A stretch of 37,424 nucleotides of DNA from RGIG2206 sp045648425 (GCA_045648425.1 JAZRNV010000113.1:1-37424), one strand, 5' to 3'; counted from the first letter of the stretch, positions 29,461 to 37,424 are shown. Program-made: numbers and translations. Notes: a model not told the origin generated them from the sequence alone.

Positions 29461-30072
29461 TCAATTGGTTAAAATTTCTGCAACATATAGCTTTAACAAA
29501 GCCATAATCAGGCAAATTAAAGCGACAACAAAGACCAAAACTAAAAACAATATAAAAGTATCTTTCGTCTTGCGAACGGTATCGGTTGAGGATACTTTAC
29601 CGAAGACCATACCGATTAAACCATAAGAATAAGACATAGAAGCACAAGACATCAAACAAAAAACAAAAGCCAAAGAAATCAGCGGAATCAAAAACAATAT
29701 GCCGTTAACAACTATCCCCTTTACTCCTATAAACCTACACACAGATGCCATAAGACAACCACAGCCCATTGAATAGACAGAGTAAGCTGAAAGAACAAGC
29801 GGAAAGCCAAAGGGATAAAAAGACACTATATACATAAACAACAAAACTGCTAAGTTAAACAGTAAGCTGTTTAAAAAGCCGGACCAAAAGTCTACATTAA
29901 CAAAAGTATAAAAAACAGATAAAAAATCGGTGTTTTTAAATGAATAAGAAAACGCAGCTGTTAAACACCCAAAAACAAAAGAAACCAAATAAACAATATA
30001 ATGAAACACAAACATACCGTTTGCCTTCACAAAACTAAAAAAATGCGCTTTAGAAACGAATCTCACAATCAT
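29461..30072 (-). CDS. SpoIIM-like membrane protein
   Basis: This protein of about 203 residues has five predicted membrane segments: MFVFHYIVYLVSFVFGCLTAAF, SGFLNSLLFNLAVLLFMYIVSF, the glycine-rich SAYSVYSMGCGCLMASV, GILFLIPLISLAFVFCLMSC and LFLVLVFVVALICLIMALLKLY. This layout and the position immediately upstream of xerD fit SpoIIM, which in B. subtilis joins SpoIID and SpoIIP in the septal peptidoglycan machinery for engulfment. Sequence identity to SpoIIM is not obvious by eye, so the family call leans on synteny. The start is uncertain. AAAGGG lies 3 bases before ATG 30072 and 9 bases before GTG 30066. A longer TTG start (30138) would add an extra hydrophobic segment. The upstream region is rich in repeated TTATGTWA sites. 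Confidence 0.55.
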   Translation of the reverse strand: MIVRFVSKAHFFSFVKANGMFVFHYIVYLVSFVFGCLTAAFSYSFKNTDFLSVFYTFVNVDFWSGFLNSLLFNLAVLLFMYIVSFYPFGFPLVLSAYSVYSMGCGCLMASVCRFIGVKGIVVNGILFLIPLISLAFVFCLMSCASMSYSYGLIGMVFGKVSSTDTVRKTKDTFILFLVLVFVVALICLIMALLKLYVAEILTN

Positions 30073-30235
30073 CTTCCCTTTCAAAATAAATACAATAAAT
30101 ATTATGAAAAAGAAGGACAAGTTAGACACAAAAATCAAAAGGTTACATAAAATTATTATGTAAAAACAAACAAGGTAACATAAAACAGCACTCAGAATTT
30201 CGCTATTCTACAGATACGAATATAACTATAATACA

Positions 30236-30271
30236 TTTTAAGCCAATAATCAATGGTTTTTTGGCTTAAAA
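30236..30271. other. AT-rich stem-loop in the recN-spoIIM gap
   Basis: TTTTAAGCCAA (30236-30246) pairs with TTGGCTTAAAA (30261-30271), an 11-bp perfect stem with a 14-base loop. It lies between the two groups of TTATGTWA sites. It lacks a distinct T-run beyond the stem, so it is not a clear terminator. Confidence 0.5.
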
Positions 30272-30274
30272 ATT

Positions 30275-30300
30275 AAAGTTTAGTAAATATTACAAACTTT
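30275..30300. other. Second AT-rich stem-loop in the recN-spoIIM gap
   Basis: AAAGTTT and AAACTTT (30275-30281 and 30294-30300) pair, and inside them GTAA and TTAC pair around ATA, leaving one bulged A. It begins four bases after the preceding hairpin. Confidence 0.4.
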
Positions 30301-30467
30301 AATAACAAAAATATTATGTAAATGCACAAAAGTTATGTAAACTGTGTTATGTTAACCCATTATATAGTGCTTTCGTTCTTTTAATCACATATGAATTTGA
30401 CGAATATGTTAATTTTCAATAAATCAAACAACGCTTATAAATGGCTTAAATTTAAAAAATACATAAT

Positions 30468-30501
30468 AAAAAAAGCTCGTCTCTAAAAGACGAGCTTTTT
30501 T
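30468..30501 (-). terminator. Rho-independent terminator after recN
   Basis: GCTCGTC/GACGAGC (30475-30481 and 30489-30495) flanked by A- and T-runs makes a 13-bp stem with a seven-base loop, followed on the - strand by seven T. It is 9 bases after the recN stop and probably ends the long ispA-recN transcript. Confidence 0.93.
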
Positions 30502-30509
30502 AAAGGTTA

Positions 30510-32171
30510 TTATTCATCCATCAGCTCAGCTGCAGATTGTCTCATAGCTTGAGTTACAACACCGGTTGACATTATTCTTGCCACCTCTTCTACCCTTTCA
30601 GAATACGAAAGATCATCAACACAGGTGTAGGTTTTGCCATTATTCACCTGCTTGCTGATTTTAAAATGTACATTAGCCAGTGATGCAATTTGAGCAAGAT
30701 GAGTAACACAAATCACTTGCCGATTTTTAGATGTCTCTTTAATCTTAATTCCAACCTTGCGAGCAGCACTGCCACTGATGCCCGAATCTATTTCATCAAA
30801 TATCAGTGTATCCACGTCGTCCTTATCTGCCATTACAGACTTTATCGAGAGCATTATACGTGACAACTCGCCGCCCGAAGCAACCTTTGCCAGCGGTTTA
30901 AGATTTTCGCCTGCGTTTGCAGATATGAAAAACTCTATTTGATCGGCACCCATTGACGTGTACGCATCGGTTTTTTGAATTTTAACCTCAAATTTTGCTT
31001 TGGGCATATCTAAATAATTAAGCTGTTCGCAAACAGCATTTTGAAACACAATTGACGCTTTTGCTCTCGATTCACTCAGCATTTTTGCAGATTCTTCCAT
31101 AATTCTACGCTTTTTATCAAGCTCTTGCGTCAGTATCAAAATCTTTTCATCAGAATTGTCTATTGTGTCAAGTTCATCTTTGGAATCTTGCAAAAACTTC
31201 AGCATCTCTTCTTCAGTAGAACCATATTTCTTCGACAGTCTGAACAAATAGTCCAGTCGTGATTCGATGCTTTCAAGCAATGATGGATTGAAATCAACCT
31301 GCGACAAGTGACTGTCTATATCTGACATCACCTCATCAATCTCATAGCTGTAACCCAAAAGTTGCTCGCATATTCTTTCAAAATCGGGAATGTATTTAGA
31401 AACATATTGCAAAGAATCGGCGACACTTTTGATAACGCTTGACACACCTTGATTGTAGTCATCGCCATTAAGAGTGTTATACGCTTCTGTGAGCTGTTGA
31501 GCGACAGTTGCCGAATCTCTTATAAGGTCACGCTGACGTGCCAGTTCTTCTCTTTCGCCTACTTCTATCTCAGCTGCTTCGAGCTCACTAACTACATATC
31601 TGAGATAATCTGCTCGCATTTTTGCGCCATCAGTCACAGATTTCAAAGATTCAAGTTTACTTTTAGTCTCGCAATAGTCTTGGTATGCCTCTTGATATTG
31701 AACAAGAAACTCCTCATTTTCTGCAACCATATCGATATATTCAATGTGCTTAGTTGCATCCAGCAAGCGCTGAGAATCATGCTGACCGTGAATATTAATA
31801 AGATAAGGCGATATTCTTTTTAAAACGCTGACATTTGCCGGCAAACCGTTAATTTTTACATTATTGCGTCCATCGGTATAAATTTTGCGCAAAACAACCA
31901 GCGACCTATCCTCGCACTCATAACCAAAATCTTTGAGTATTTGCAATGTTAAGTCACTTATGTTTTCAAAAACCGCTGTTACAGATGCCTCTTGAGCACC
32001 TGTTCTTATTAAATCATGGGAAGTTCGCTCACCAAGAATTGCATTAATCGAATCAATAATAATAGATTTACCGGCACCTGTTTCACCTGTAAGCACATTA
32101 AATCCGCCGGCAAAGTTTATATCAGTTTTTTCAATTACAGCAATATTCTCGATATGTAAAGCTGACAGCAT
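30510..32171 (-). CDS. recN: DNA repair protein RecN
   Basis: This 553-residue SMC-like ATPase acts early in double-strand break repair. Walker A is GETGAGKS at residues 29-36, within the diagnostic start LSALHIENIAVIEKTDINFAGGFNVLTGETGAGKSIIIDSINAILGER. Long coiled-coil segments run from about 150 to 370 with a central break. The C-terminal half has the ABC-type signature VASGGELSRIMLSIK and Walker B DTLIFDEIDSGISG, then VICVTHLAQIASLA. ATG at 32171 follows GGAG. It comes 13 bases after argR, the usual clostridial order. The genes expected next in many spore formers (spoIVB, spo0A) are not here; a terminator follows instead. Confidence 0.97.
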   Translation of the reverse strand: MLSALHIENIAVIEKTDINFAGGFNVLTGETGAGKSIIIDSINAILGERTSHDLIRTGAQEASVTAVFENISDLTLQILKDFGYECEDRSLVVLRKIYTDGRNNVKINGLPANVSVLKRISPYLINIHGQHDSQRLLDATKHIEYIDMVAENEEFLVQYQEAYQDYCETKSKLESLKSVTDGAKMRADYLRYVVSELEAAEIEVGEREELARQRDLIRDSATVAQQLTEAYNTLNGDDYNQGVSSVIKSVADSLQYVSKYIPDFERICEQLLGYSYEIDEVMSDIDSHLSQVDFNPSLLESIESRLDYLFRLSKKYGSTEEEMLKFLQDSKDELDTIDNSDEKILILTQELDKKRRIMEESAKMLSESRAKASIVFQNAVCEQLNYLDMPKAKFEVKIQKTDAYTSMGADQIEFFISANAGENLKPLAKVASGGELSRIMLSIKSVMADKDDVDTLIFDEIDSGISGSAARKVGIKIKETSKNRQVICVTHLAQIASLANVHFKISKQVNNGKTYTCVDDLSYSERVEEVARIMSTGVVTQAMRQSAAELMDE

Positions 32172-32184
32172 ATTTATTTCTCCA

Positions 32185-32631
32185 TTAAATGTTGGTCATT
32201 TTTTTAAATTGCTCACAAAATTGCTTTGCCGACGCTTCACTTCGAGCAATAACCAAGATAGTATCATCCCCTGCAACAGTACCTATTATCAAATCGTTAT
32301 TCATATAATCGATAAGCGAAGAAACCGCTTGAGCAGTACCGGGTTTGCACTTAACAACTACGTCATTAACTGCAGATTCAACATCAACAACACAGGTTTG
32401 AAACATTGTCTGGTCATGGTTAATTGCTTTTTTGTTTTCCGACACATACTTGTATTTATTTTCAGAATCATGCACTTTATGCAAATTGAGACGCTTTATG
32501 TCTCTTGAAACAGTGGCCTGTGTTACTTCAAAGCCCCGTTGTCTGAGTAAATCCATTAATTCAACCTGGGTTTCAACCGAGGTGGAGTTGATTATATCAA
32601 TAATTGCAGCCAATCGGTTATTATGCTTCAT
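32185..32631 (-). CDS. argR: Arginine repressor ArgR
   Basis: This 148-residue transcription factor senses arginine and controls its synthesis and breakdown. The N-terminal winged helix-turn-helix has the family pattern RLAAIIDIINSTSVETQVELMDLLRQRGFEVTQATVSRDIKRLNLHKV. The C-terminal hexamerisation and arginine-binding domain shows GTVAGDDTILVIARSEASA, with the conserved acidic GDDT. ATG at 32631 is chosen because GGAGG ends 5 bases upstream. An upstream TTG overlaps the nadK stop and the ribosome site. It sits between nadK and recN as in many Clostridia, where ArgR is thought to be carried in this operon without regulating it. ARG boxes were not identified here. Confidence 0.95.
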   Translation of the reverse strand: MKHNNRLAAIIDIINSTSVETQVELMDLLRQRGFEVTQATVSRDIKRLNLHKVHDSENKYKYVSENKKAINHDQTMFQTCVVDVESAVNDVVVKCKPGTAQAVSSLIDYMNNDLIIGTVAGDDTILVIARSEASAKQFCEQFKKMTNI

Positions 32632-32642
32632 AAAATCCTCCG

Positions 32643-33488
32643 TCAAATTGCAGAAATTTTGTTCTTTAAGACATCGTAAAAGGAATCGTTTTTAATCTTA
32701 ATCAACCGAGTTACCACATCATCTGCCCTGCTGATTGTAACTGTGTCATTATCGCTTAAGCAAATGCCGTTACGTCCGTCAAAGGTGACATACGCTTTTC
32801 TTTCGTTGATAGATTTAAAGGATATTTTCATAACCGATTCAGCCGAAAGAACAAACCCCTTTGAATAAAGAGAAATGGGGCAAATCGGCACGGCTATCAT
32901 GCACTCAATTGATGGGTCGGTGACAGGGCCGCCTGCAGACATTGCATATGCAGTTGAACCGGTAGGAGTAGATACAATAAGGCCATCAGCCCTGAGATTC
33001 ATAAATTGCTTATCACAGTTAGATAAAACCAAATCAAGAGCGTAATCAACAGAGTCCCTTGAAACAACTGTATCATTAAGAGAATAATAGACTTTTTCGG
33101 GATCGGATGAGACGACAGTTTTAAGCATCATTCTCTTTTCAATATCATAATCGCCGTTAACAAGCTTATCAAGAAGGTCGATTTCATCGGCCTCCAAGGC
33201 AGCCATATATCCTATTCTTCCGGAATTGATTCCTAAAACCGGCTTGGCATATACAGCAGCAATTTTAGCAGTATGAATTATTGTTCCATCGCCACCTATA
33301 GCAATGATAACATCATTAGCTTTAAAGAATTTATCAATTTCTCCTGTCTTATTTGAGACAAGCGCGTCAAAAATGCTATACTGAAGTAATTCATATTGAA
33401 CCTCAAGTGTGCTCAACTTGCAAATCACTTTTTCCAACACGAGCGAAGCATTTTCTTTGCTTAAATTAGGAACCACACCAATTTTCAA
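32643..33488 (-). CDS. nadK: NAD kinase
   Basis: This 281-residue enzyme phosphorylates NAD to NADP. The catalytic GGDGT is at residues 65-69 (IIAIGGDGTIIHTAK), followed by LGINSGRIGYMAAL, the nucleotide-binding NDTVVSRD, the second signature DGLIVSTPTGSTAYAMSAGGPVTDPSIECMIAVPICP, and the closing DGRNGICLSDNDTVTISRA. The start is TTG at 33488, supported by GGAGGGG 5 bases upstream. It lies between tlyA and argR with short gaps, part of one transcript. Confidence 0.96.
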   Translation of the reverse strand: MKIGVVPNLSKENASLVLEKVICKLSTLEVQYELLQYSIFDALVSNKTGEIDKFFKANDVIIAIGGDGTIIHTAKIAAVYAKPVLGINSGRIGYMAALEADEIDLLDKLVNGDYDIEKRMMLKTVVSSDPEKVYYSLNDTVVSRDSVDYALDLVLSNCDKQFMNLRADGLIVSTPTGSTAYAMSAGGPVTDPSIECMIAVPICPISLYSKGFVLSAESVMKISFKSINERKAYVTFDGRNGICLSDNDTVTISRADDVVTRLIKIKNDSFYDVLKNKISAI

Positions 33489-33509
33489 AGGAATCCCCTC
33501 CTTTTTAAA

Positions 33510-34316
33510 TTAATCTAATGTTTGATGGGATTTTTCAACAACCTCATCCACATTTATTCCGTCAAACAAAACAGCATTTTCGGTCTTTTTTAAATAAGCA
33601 AGGTACTCTATATTGCCTTGCGGACCTTTAATAGGTGAATAATCAAGGCCCAAAACAGAAAAACCGCTGTTTAGCATAAACTCGACTGTATCATTAGCCA
33701 CCTGCTTATGAACTTTAATATCACGAACAACGCCTTTTTTACCTACGTTTTCACGACCCGCCTCAAATTGAGGTTTAATCAAGCAGACCGCCTCTGCCCC
33801 GTTCTTCATTAAGCTATGCATAACGGGTAAAATTAATTTTAGCGAGATAAAAGACACATCAACTGATGCAAAATCCAACTGATCCGGCACCTGCTCAGAG
33901 GTAACATATCTAAAGTTAGTTTTTTCAAGATTTACAACTCTATCATCACAGCGCAGTTTCCAGGCCAACTGACCATATCCAACATCAATAGCATACACCT
34001 TGCTTGCACCGTTTTGCAGCATACAATCGGTAAAGCCCCCAGTAGAAGCGCCAATATCTGCACAAACGAAGCCGTTCAGCGTTATTTGGAACACCTGCAT
34101 CGCTTTTTCAAGCTTTAATCCGCCGCGACTTACGTATTTTAAAGTGTTGTCTCTTACTTCAATATTCATATCGTCCGTGACAGCCATACCCGCCTTATCA
34201 GACTTCTGATTGTTTACATAGACGACGCCTGCCATAATAAGCGCCTTTGCCTTTTCTCTGCTTGGAGCAAGCCCAAGATCAAAAACAGCAGCATCAAGTC
34301 TTTTCTTTTCGCTCAA
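33510..34316 (-). CDS. tlyA: TlyA-family rRNA 2'-O-methyltransferase (S4 plus FtsJ-like domains)
   Basis: This protein of about 268 residues has an N-terminal S4 RNA-binding domain (KKRLDAAVFDLGLAPSREKAKALIMAGVVYVNNQKSDKAG) and a Rossmann methyltransferase domain with the SAM loop CADIGASTGGFTDCMLQNGA. KIKPQFEAGRE-like residues appear as CLIKPQFEAGRENVGKKGVVRD. Mycobacterial TlyA methylates 16S and 23S rRNA ribose 2'-OH groups, and many homologues are labelled hemolysins. TTG at 34316 is chosen because GGTGATAAAA precedes it and the protein then starts MSEKKRLD like its relatives. ATG at 34328 is an alternative without a ribosome site. It overlaps the end of dxs by about 23 bases, so translation is coupled. 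Confidence 0.9.
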   Translation of the reverse strand: MSEKKRLDAAVFDLGLAPSREKAKALIMAGVVYVNNQKSDKAGMAVTDDMNIEVRDNTLKYVSRGGLKLEKAMQVFQITLNGFVCADIGASTGGFTDCMLQNGASKVYAIDVGYGQLAWKLRCDDRVVNLEKTNFRYVTSEQVPDQLDFASVDVSFISLKLILPVMHSLMKNGAEAVCLIKPQFEAGRENVGKKGVVRDIKVHKQVANDTVEFMLNSGFSVLGLDYSPIKGPQGNIEYLAYLKKTENAVLFDGINVDEVVEKSHQTLD

Positions 34317-36144
34317 TTTTATCACCATTTTTAATAAAATCAGTTATAGATTCAACGTCAAACCCATAATTTACATACGCTTGCTCAACAGTAGAGTGAG
34401 GAACGAACTCATCGATAGCTTTGATAGTAAAGCTGCCGCTATAGCCAAGCTCTGTCATCATATCACACAGAGTTTCACCGATACCGCCACGGCGCATGCC
34501 CTCTTCATAAAAAACAATACGTTTAAATTTGATCAGCTCAAGCGCCATTTTTTCAGAAAGTGGCTTTATTCGGTTGATTTTGCAAATGGAACAATCGGCC
34601 TTTTCGGCGGCTTGGCAAACGTTTGAAAACAATTTACCGTAAGTGACAACAACAGTATTATCATCAACATGATGAATATAATAATCATTTTTCACAGCCG
34701 ATGAATCATACCACTCGGGGCGATATCCCTCAAACCCTCTTGCATATCTGATGCACATTGGGCCGACTGTGTTGACAGCTAAATTGAGCTCGTATTTAAG
34801 CTCATCGAAATAAGCAGGCGAACAAACACCAAACCCCGGTATTGTATTTAATAATGCAACATCGAATAGGCCTTGATGGGTTATACCATCATCGCCAACA
34901 ATACCCGAACGATCAACAGCCAAGGTAACGTTATAATTGCACACAGCAACATCGTGAACAAGCTGATCGTATGACCTTTGCAAAAAGGATGAATAGACAG
35001 CAAACACGGGCTTAAATCCTTTAGAAGCCAATCCTGCGCTGAAAGTAACAGCGTGCTGTTCAGCGATACCTACATCAAAAAATCTGTCGGGATACTTATT
35101 CTTAAAAGGCAACAACCCGGTACCCTCTGTCATTGCAGCAGTTACAGCACAGATTTTATCATCAGTAGCAGCAATTTCGCACAAAGTGTCACCAAAAGTT
35201 GTAGAATAAGAGTTTTTAGGAGCAACAAGTCCCGTATTAATATCAAAATTAGACACACCGTGGTAAGAGGTAGGATTCTCTTCTGCAGGCAAAAAGCCTA
35301 TACCCTTAACTGTAATAGCATGCAGCACAACAGGGCCGCCAATAACCTTAGTGGCCTCAAGAGCTTTAATCATCTCGGATATATTATTGCCATCAACCGG
35401 GCCGAGGTAGCGGTATCCCAAGCTTTCAAAGTAATTAGAATTATATACGGCTGATTTTATAACTTGCTTAAACTTAATAAGCAAATGATTTAACGGTTTG
35501 CCTAAGAGAGGAATTTTTTCAATGCCTTTTTTTATTCCTGCTTTAGTACGAATATAACCTTTTTTAATTCTGATACCTGACAAGTGTCTTGCAAGGGCAC
35601 CGACATTTTTAGAAATTGACATTTCGTTGTCGTTTACAACAACAATCATTTTGTCTCTTCTTCGACCTGAGTTATTGAACCCCTCAAAAGCCATTCCGCC
35701 GGTAAGAGCTCCGTCGCCTATTACGGTAACAACATAGTTATCGTTACCTGCTAAAGTGTTAGCGCAAGCAATACCGCAGGCGGCAGATACAGAATTGGAG
35801 CTATGGCCCGATACAAACGGGTCATGTTCGCTCTCGGGCGGAAACATAAATCCTGACAGTCCGTCTTTCTTTCTGATGGTTTCAAAGCGGTCAAAGCGGC
35901 CTGTAATAAGCTTATGAACATAGCTTTGGTGGCCCACATCAAACAGCACAGAATCATTGGGGCTATCGAAAACATAGTGAACGGCAACCGTCAACTCAAC
36001 AACACCTAAATTAGATGCAAGATGGCCGCCATTTTTAGAGATAACACCAATCAATGCTTCTCTGATTTCAGCGCACAAAATATTCAGTTGTTCGACATTA
36101 AGCTTTTTAATGTCAGCGGGACATTGAATATTTTCAAGATACAT
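34294..36144 (-). CDS. dxs: 1-deoxy-D-xylulose-5-phosphate synthase
   Basis: This 616-residue thiamine-diphosphate enzyme catalyses the first step of the MEP isoprenoid pathway from pyruvate and glyceraldehyde 3-phosphate. The N-terminal region has GGHLASNLGVVELTVAVHYVFD and DVGHQSYVHKLITGR. The cofactor motif GDGALTGGMAFEGFNNSG ends in the expected Asn. The pyrimidine-domain signature VGIAEQHAVTFSAGLA with its Glu, and DRSGIVGDDGITHQGLFDVALL, are complete. Full length. ATG at 36144 follows GGATGG. With ispA upstream it supplies and uses isoprenoid precursors, and its 3' end overlaps tlyA. Confidence 0.97.
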   Translation of the reverse strand: MYLENIQCPADIKKLNVEQLNILCAEIREALIGVISKNGGHLASNLGVVELTVAVHYVFDSPNDSVLFDVGHQSYVHKLITGRFDRFETIRKKDGLSGFMFPPESEHDPFVSGHSSNSVSAACGIACANTLAGNDNYVVTVIGDGALTGGMAFEGFNNSGRRRDKMIVVVNDNEMSISKNVGALARHLSGIRIKKGYIRTKAGIKKGIEKIPLLGKPLNHLLIKFKQVIKSAVYNSNYFESLGYRYLGPVDGNNISEMIKALEATKVIGGPVVLHAITVKGIGFLPAEENPTSYHGVSNFDINTGLVAPKNSYSTTFGDTLCEIAATDDKICAVTAAMTEGTGLLPFKNKYPDRFFDVGIAEQHAVTFSAGLASKGFKPVFAVYSSFLQRSYDQLVHDVAVCNYNVTLAVDRSGIVGDDGITHQGLFDVALLNTIPGFGVCSPAYFDELKYELNLAVNTVGPMCIRYARGFEGYRPEWYDSSAVKNDYYIHHVDDNTVVVTYGKLFSNVCQAAEKADCSICKINRIKPLSEKMALELIKFKRIVFYEEGMRRGGIGETLCDMMTELGYSGSFTIKAIDEFVPHSTVEQAYVNYGFDVESITDFIKNGDKIERKEKT

Positions 36145-36168
36145 AAACAGCCATCCATTTTAAAAAAA

Positions 36169-36636
36169 TTAACCAAAAACAATAGGAACCAGCATAGATA
36201 TAATAATACCAAGCAATGAGCCGGCAAGAACCTCTAAGGGAGTGTGGCCCAAGACCTCTTTTAACTGATTGATTTCCAAATTGTCGTCATCATCCTCGAT
36301 TTTATCGACTTTGTCAACCATCTTATTAATCGCTTTTGCGTGCTCACCTGCTTGCCTGCGGACGCTGGTAGCATCATACATAACTATAGCAGCCAACACA
36401 AATGAAATAGCAAACTCAGCAGAATCCAAGCCACAAACTCTGCAAACTGAAATAACCAAAGCGGTTACACTGGCAGAATGAGCAGATGGCATACCACCCG
36501 GGCCGAAAATTCGCTCAGGAACAAACTTTTTGGTTGTAACAAGCACTAACAACGTTTTGATAACCTGAGCGAAAAGCCAAGAAAACAAAGCGCTTAAAAG
36601 AGCTTGGTTTTTAAAAAACATAGATATAAATTCCAT
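36169..36636 (-). CDS. Divergent PAP2-family membrane protein (DUF212, YuiD-like)
   Basis: This 155-residue membrane protein has about four hydrophobic segments. Its motifs GPGGMPSAHSASVTALV and MYDATSVRRQAGEHAKAIN resemble the phosphatase motifs of PAP2 lipid phosphatases, and KEVLGHTPLEVLAGSLLGI completes the DUF212 pattern. The family is common in Firmicutes and is often found next to isoprenoid genes. A role in dephosphorylating polyprenyl or other lipid phosphates is plausible but not shown. The gene lies 9 bases after ispA and 24 bases before dxs, in the same operon. The acidic stretch KIEDDDDNLE between the motifs is somewhat unusual. Confidence 0.88.
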   Translation of the reverse strand: MEFISMFFKNQALLSALFSWLFAQVIKTLLVLVTTKKFVPERIFGPGGMPSAHSASVTALVISVCRVCGLDSAEFAISFVLAAIVMYDATSVRRQAGEHAKAINKMVDKVDKIEDDDDNLEINQLKEVLGHTPLEVLAGSLLGIIISMLVPIVFG

Positions 36637-36645
36637 ACTACACCT

Positions 36646-37424
36646 TTAATTATTTCTTTCAGCAAGATATAATGCTAACATTTTTAATCCGTTGGCTTTG
36701 TCTCCAAATGGTTCAACAGCAGAAACAGCTCGTTTGGTCAAAGCTTCAACCTCTGCTTTAGCCCGCTCAAGTCCATACAAAGAAACAAATGTGTTTTTTT
36801 CATTTTGACTGTCACTTCCTACGGGCTTGCCCAGTTCGTCTTCTTTGCCGATGACATCAAGAATGTCATCTCTGATTTGAAAGGCCTTACCTATTGCAAA
36901 GGCATACTCTTCAGCAATAGCAATTTTATCATAAGCTCCCGCTGCGATACAGCCCATCACGCAGGCAGCTTTAATCAGTGCACCTGTTTTCAGGTTGTGC
37001 ATGAGCTCAATTTGTTCTGCCGAAGTTGTTTTGCCCTCACAGTTAAGGTCAACCGTCTGACCGCCGACCATTCCGTTTAAACCGCAATATTCAGCAAGAA
37101 CAGCTATTGCTCTTACGTTTTGTTTTTCAGTCAATGGTGCTAATGCCAGCGCGCTAAAGGCAAGAGGTTGCAGTGCATCACCTGCAAGCAATGCTATATC
37201 TTCACCAAAGGCCTTGTGACAGGAGAGCTTTCCTCTGCGCATATCGTCATTATCCATACAAGGCAGGTCATCATGTATTAGTGAATAGGTGTGTATAAAC
37301 TCAACGGCACAAGCATAATTAACGGCCAACTGTTCAAAGCCACCACACGCCTTGCAAAACTCAAGCGTTAAATACGGACGAATTCGTTTGCCGCCTGCAC
37401 CAACCGAATAATTAATTGCATCTC
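36646..37424 (-). CDS. ispA: Polyprenyl diphosphate synthase, FPP/GGPP type (5' end outside window)
   Basis: The gene runs off the right edge. The visible 258 residues start ...DAINYSVGAGGKRIRPYLTLEFCKACGG, which is the conserved substrate-binding region, so only about 35-40 residues are missing. The first aspartate-rich motif is SLIHDDLPCMDNDDMRRGK and the second is AFQIRDDILDVIGKEDELGKPVGSD, both intact. The enzyme condenses isopentenyl and allylic diphosphates into farnesyl or geranylgeranyl diphosphate. Product length is not decidable here. It heads the visible operon into the DUF212 gene and dxs. In relatives xseA-xseB precede it, which would lie just beyond the window. Confidence 0.94.
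   Translation of the reverse strand, partial: DAINYSVGAGGKRIRPYLTLEFCKACGGFEQLAVNYACAVEFIHTYSLIHDDLPCMDNDDMRRGKLSCHKAFGEDIALLAGDALQPLAFSALALAPLTEKQNVRAIAVLAEYCGLNGMVGGQTVDLNCEGKTTSAEQIELMHNLKTGALIKAACVMGCIAAGAYDKIAIAEEYAFAIGKAFQIRDDILDVIGKEDELGKPVGSDSQNEKNTFVSLYGLERAKAEVEALTKRAVSAVEPFGDKANGLKMLALYLAERNN

Larger units (their letters stand above)
30143..30354. promoter_or_regulatory. Cluster of six TTATGTWA sites upstream of the SpoIIM-like gene
   Basis: The 8-mer occurs at 30143-30150 (-), 30156-30163 (+), 30176-30183 (-), 30314-30321 (+), 30333-30340 (+) and 30347-30354 (+). The first two form a perfect dyad, TTACATAA and TTATGTAA spaced by AATTA. The sites fall into two groups of three, each spanning 41 bases. 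This is the layout expected for a DNA-binding regulator's operators, but the region is very AT-rich and the regulator is unknown. This is the only stretch over 300 bases without a gene in the window (30139-30509). It also holds two hairpins and the recN terminator. Confidence 0.4.

Noticed and set aside
33510..34316. Hemolysin function for TlyA
   Set aside because: The sequence shows S4 and rRNA methyltransferase domains. The hemolysin label is historical and nothing here supports toxin activity.

Overview
The window looks like chromosome from an anaerobic, spore-former-lineage Clostridia (Oscillospiraceae/Ruminococcaceae type). The reasons are strong AGGAGG ribosome sites with frequent TTG/GTG starts, a secreted dockerin-bearing glycosidase, a DacF-type carboxypeptidase, a SpoIIM-like protein beside XerD, and the clostridial housekeeping run ispA-(DUF212)-dxs-tlyA-nadK-argR-recN. 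No rRNA, tRNA, CRISPR array, phage module or full insertion sequence is visible. The taxonomy is inferred, not proven.

Left half (about 1-18,960; richer in G+C). A SEDS gene (rodA/ftsW type), mtaB and an EamA transporter form a + operon behind a clear promoter. A large YfhO-like membrane protein lies on the - strand. Next on the + strand come a YfbR-like HD nucleotidase, a UPF0200-type P-loop kinase, a cytoplasmic GH20 hexosaminidase and a pyridoxamine kinase-VanZ pair. A - strand operon follows: ABC exporter, DUF1854 protein, then a second ABC exporter. Both exporters carry an unusual cytoplasmic N-terminal domain, one has a zinc ribbon, and the gap before the last gene can fold into several RNA hairpins, one covering the ribosome site. 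A divergent pair of near-consensus promoters separates this operon from a dockerin/Asp-box propeller enzyme resembling GH74.

Junction (about 18,990-19,192). A 200-bp non-autonomous repeat element with 25-bp imperfect terminal inverted repeats and five consecutive hairpins lies here. A second copy, cut by the window edge, occupies positions 1-141 in the same orientation. Base composition changes from roughly half G+C to under 40% at the internal copy.

Right half (19,192-37,424; AT-richer). It opens with dacF (-). A + strand pair follows, a lipoprotein adaptor and a MacB/FtsX-type permease, with no ATPase beside it. The rest is on the - strand: a XerC-like recombinase, a heterodimeric ABC exporter with one degenerate ATP site, a DUF624-like membrane protein, xerD, a SpoIIM-like protein, a 370-bp gene-free stretch with repeated TTATGTWA sites, then recN, argR, nadK, tlyA, dxs, a DUF212 protein and the 3' part of ispA. 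The ispA-dxs genes make isoprenoid precursors and prenyl diphosphates. The dense stop/start overlaps suggest the ispA-recN run is one transcript ending at the strong terminator after recN.

Convergent gene pairs repeatedly share one palindromic terminator whose stem contains or abuts the stop codons.
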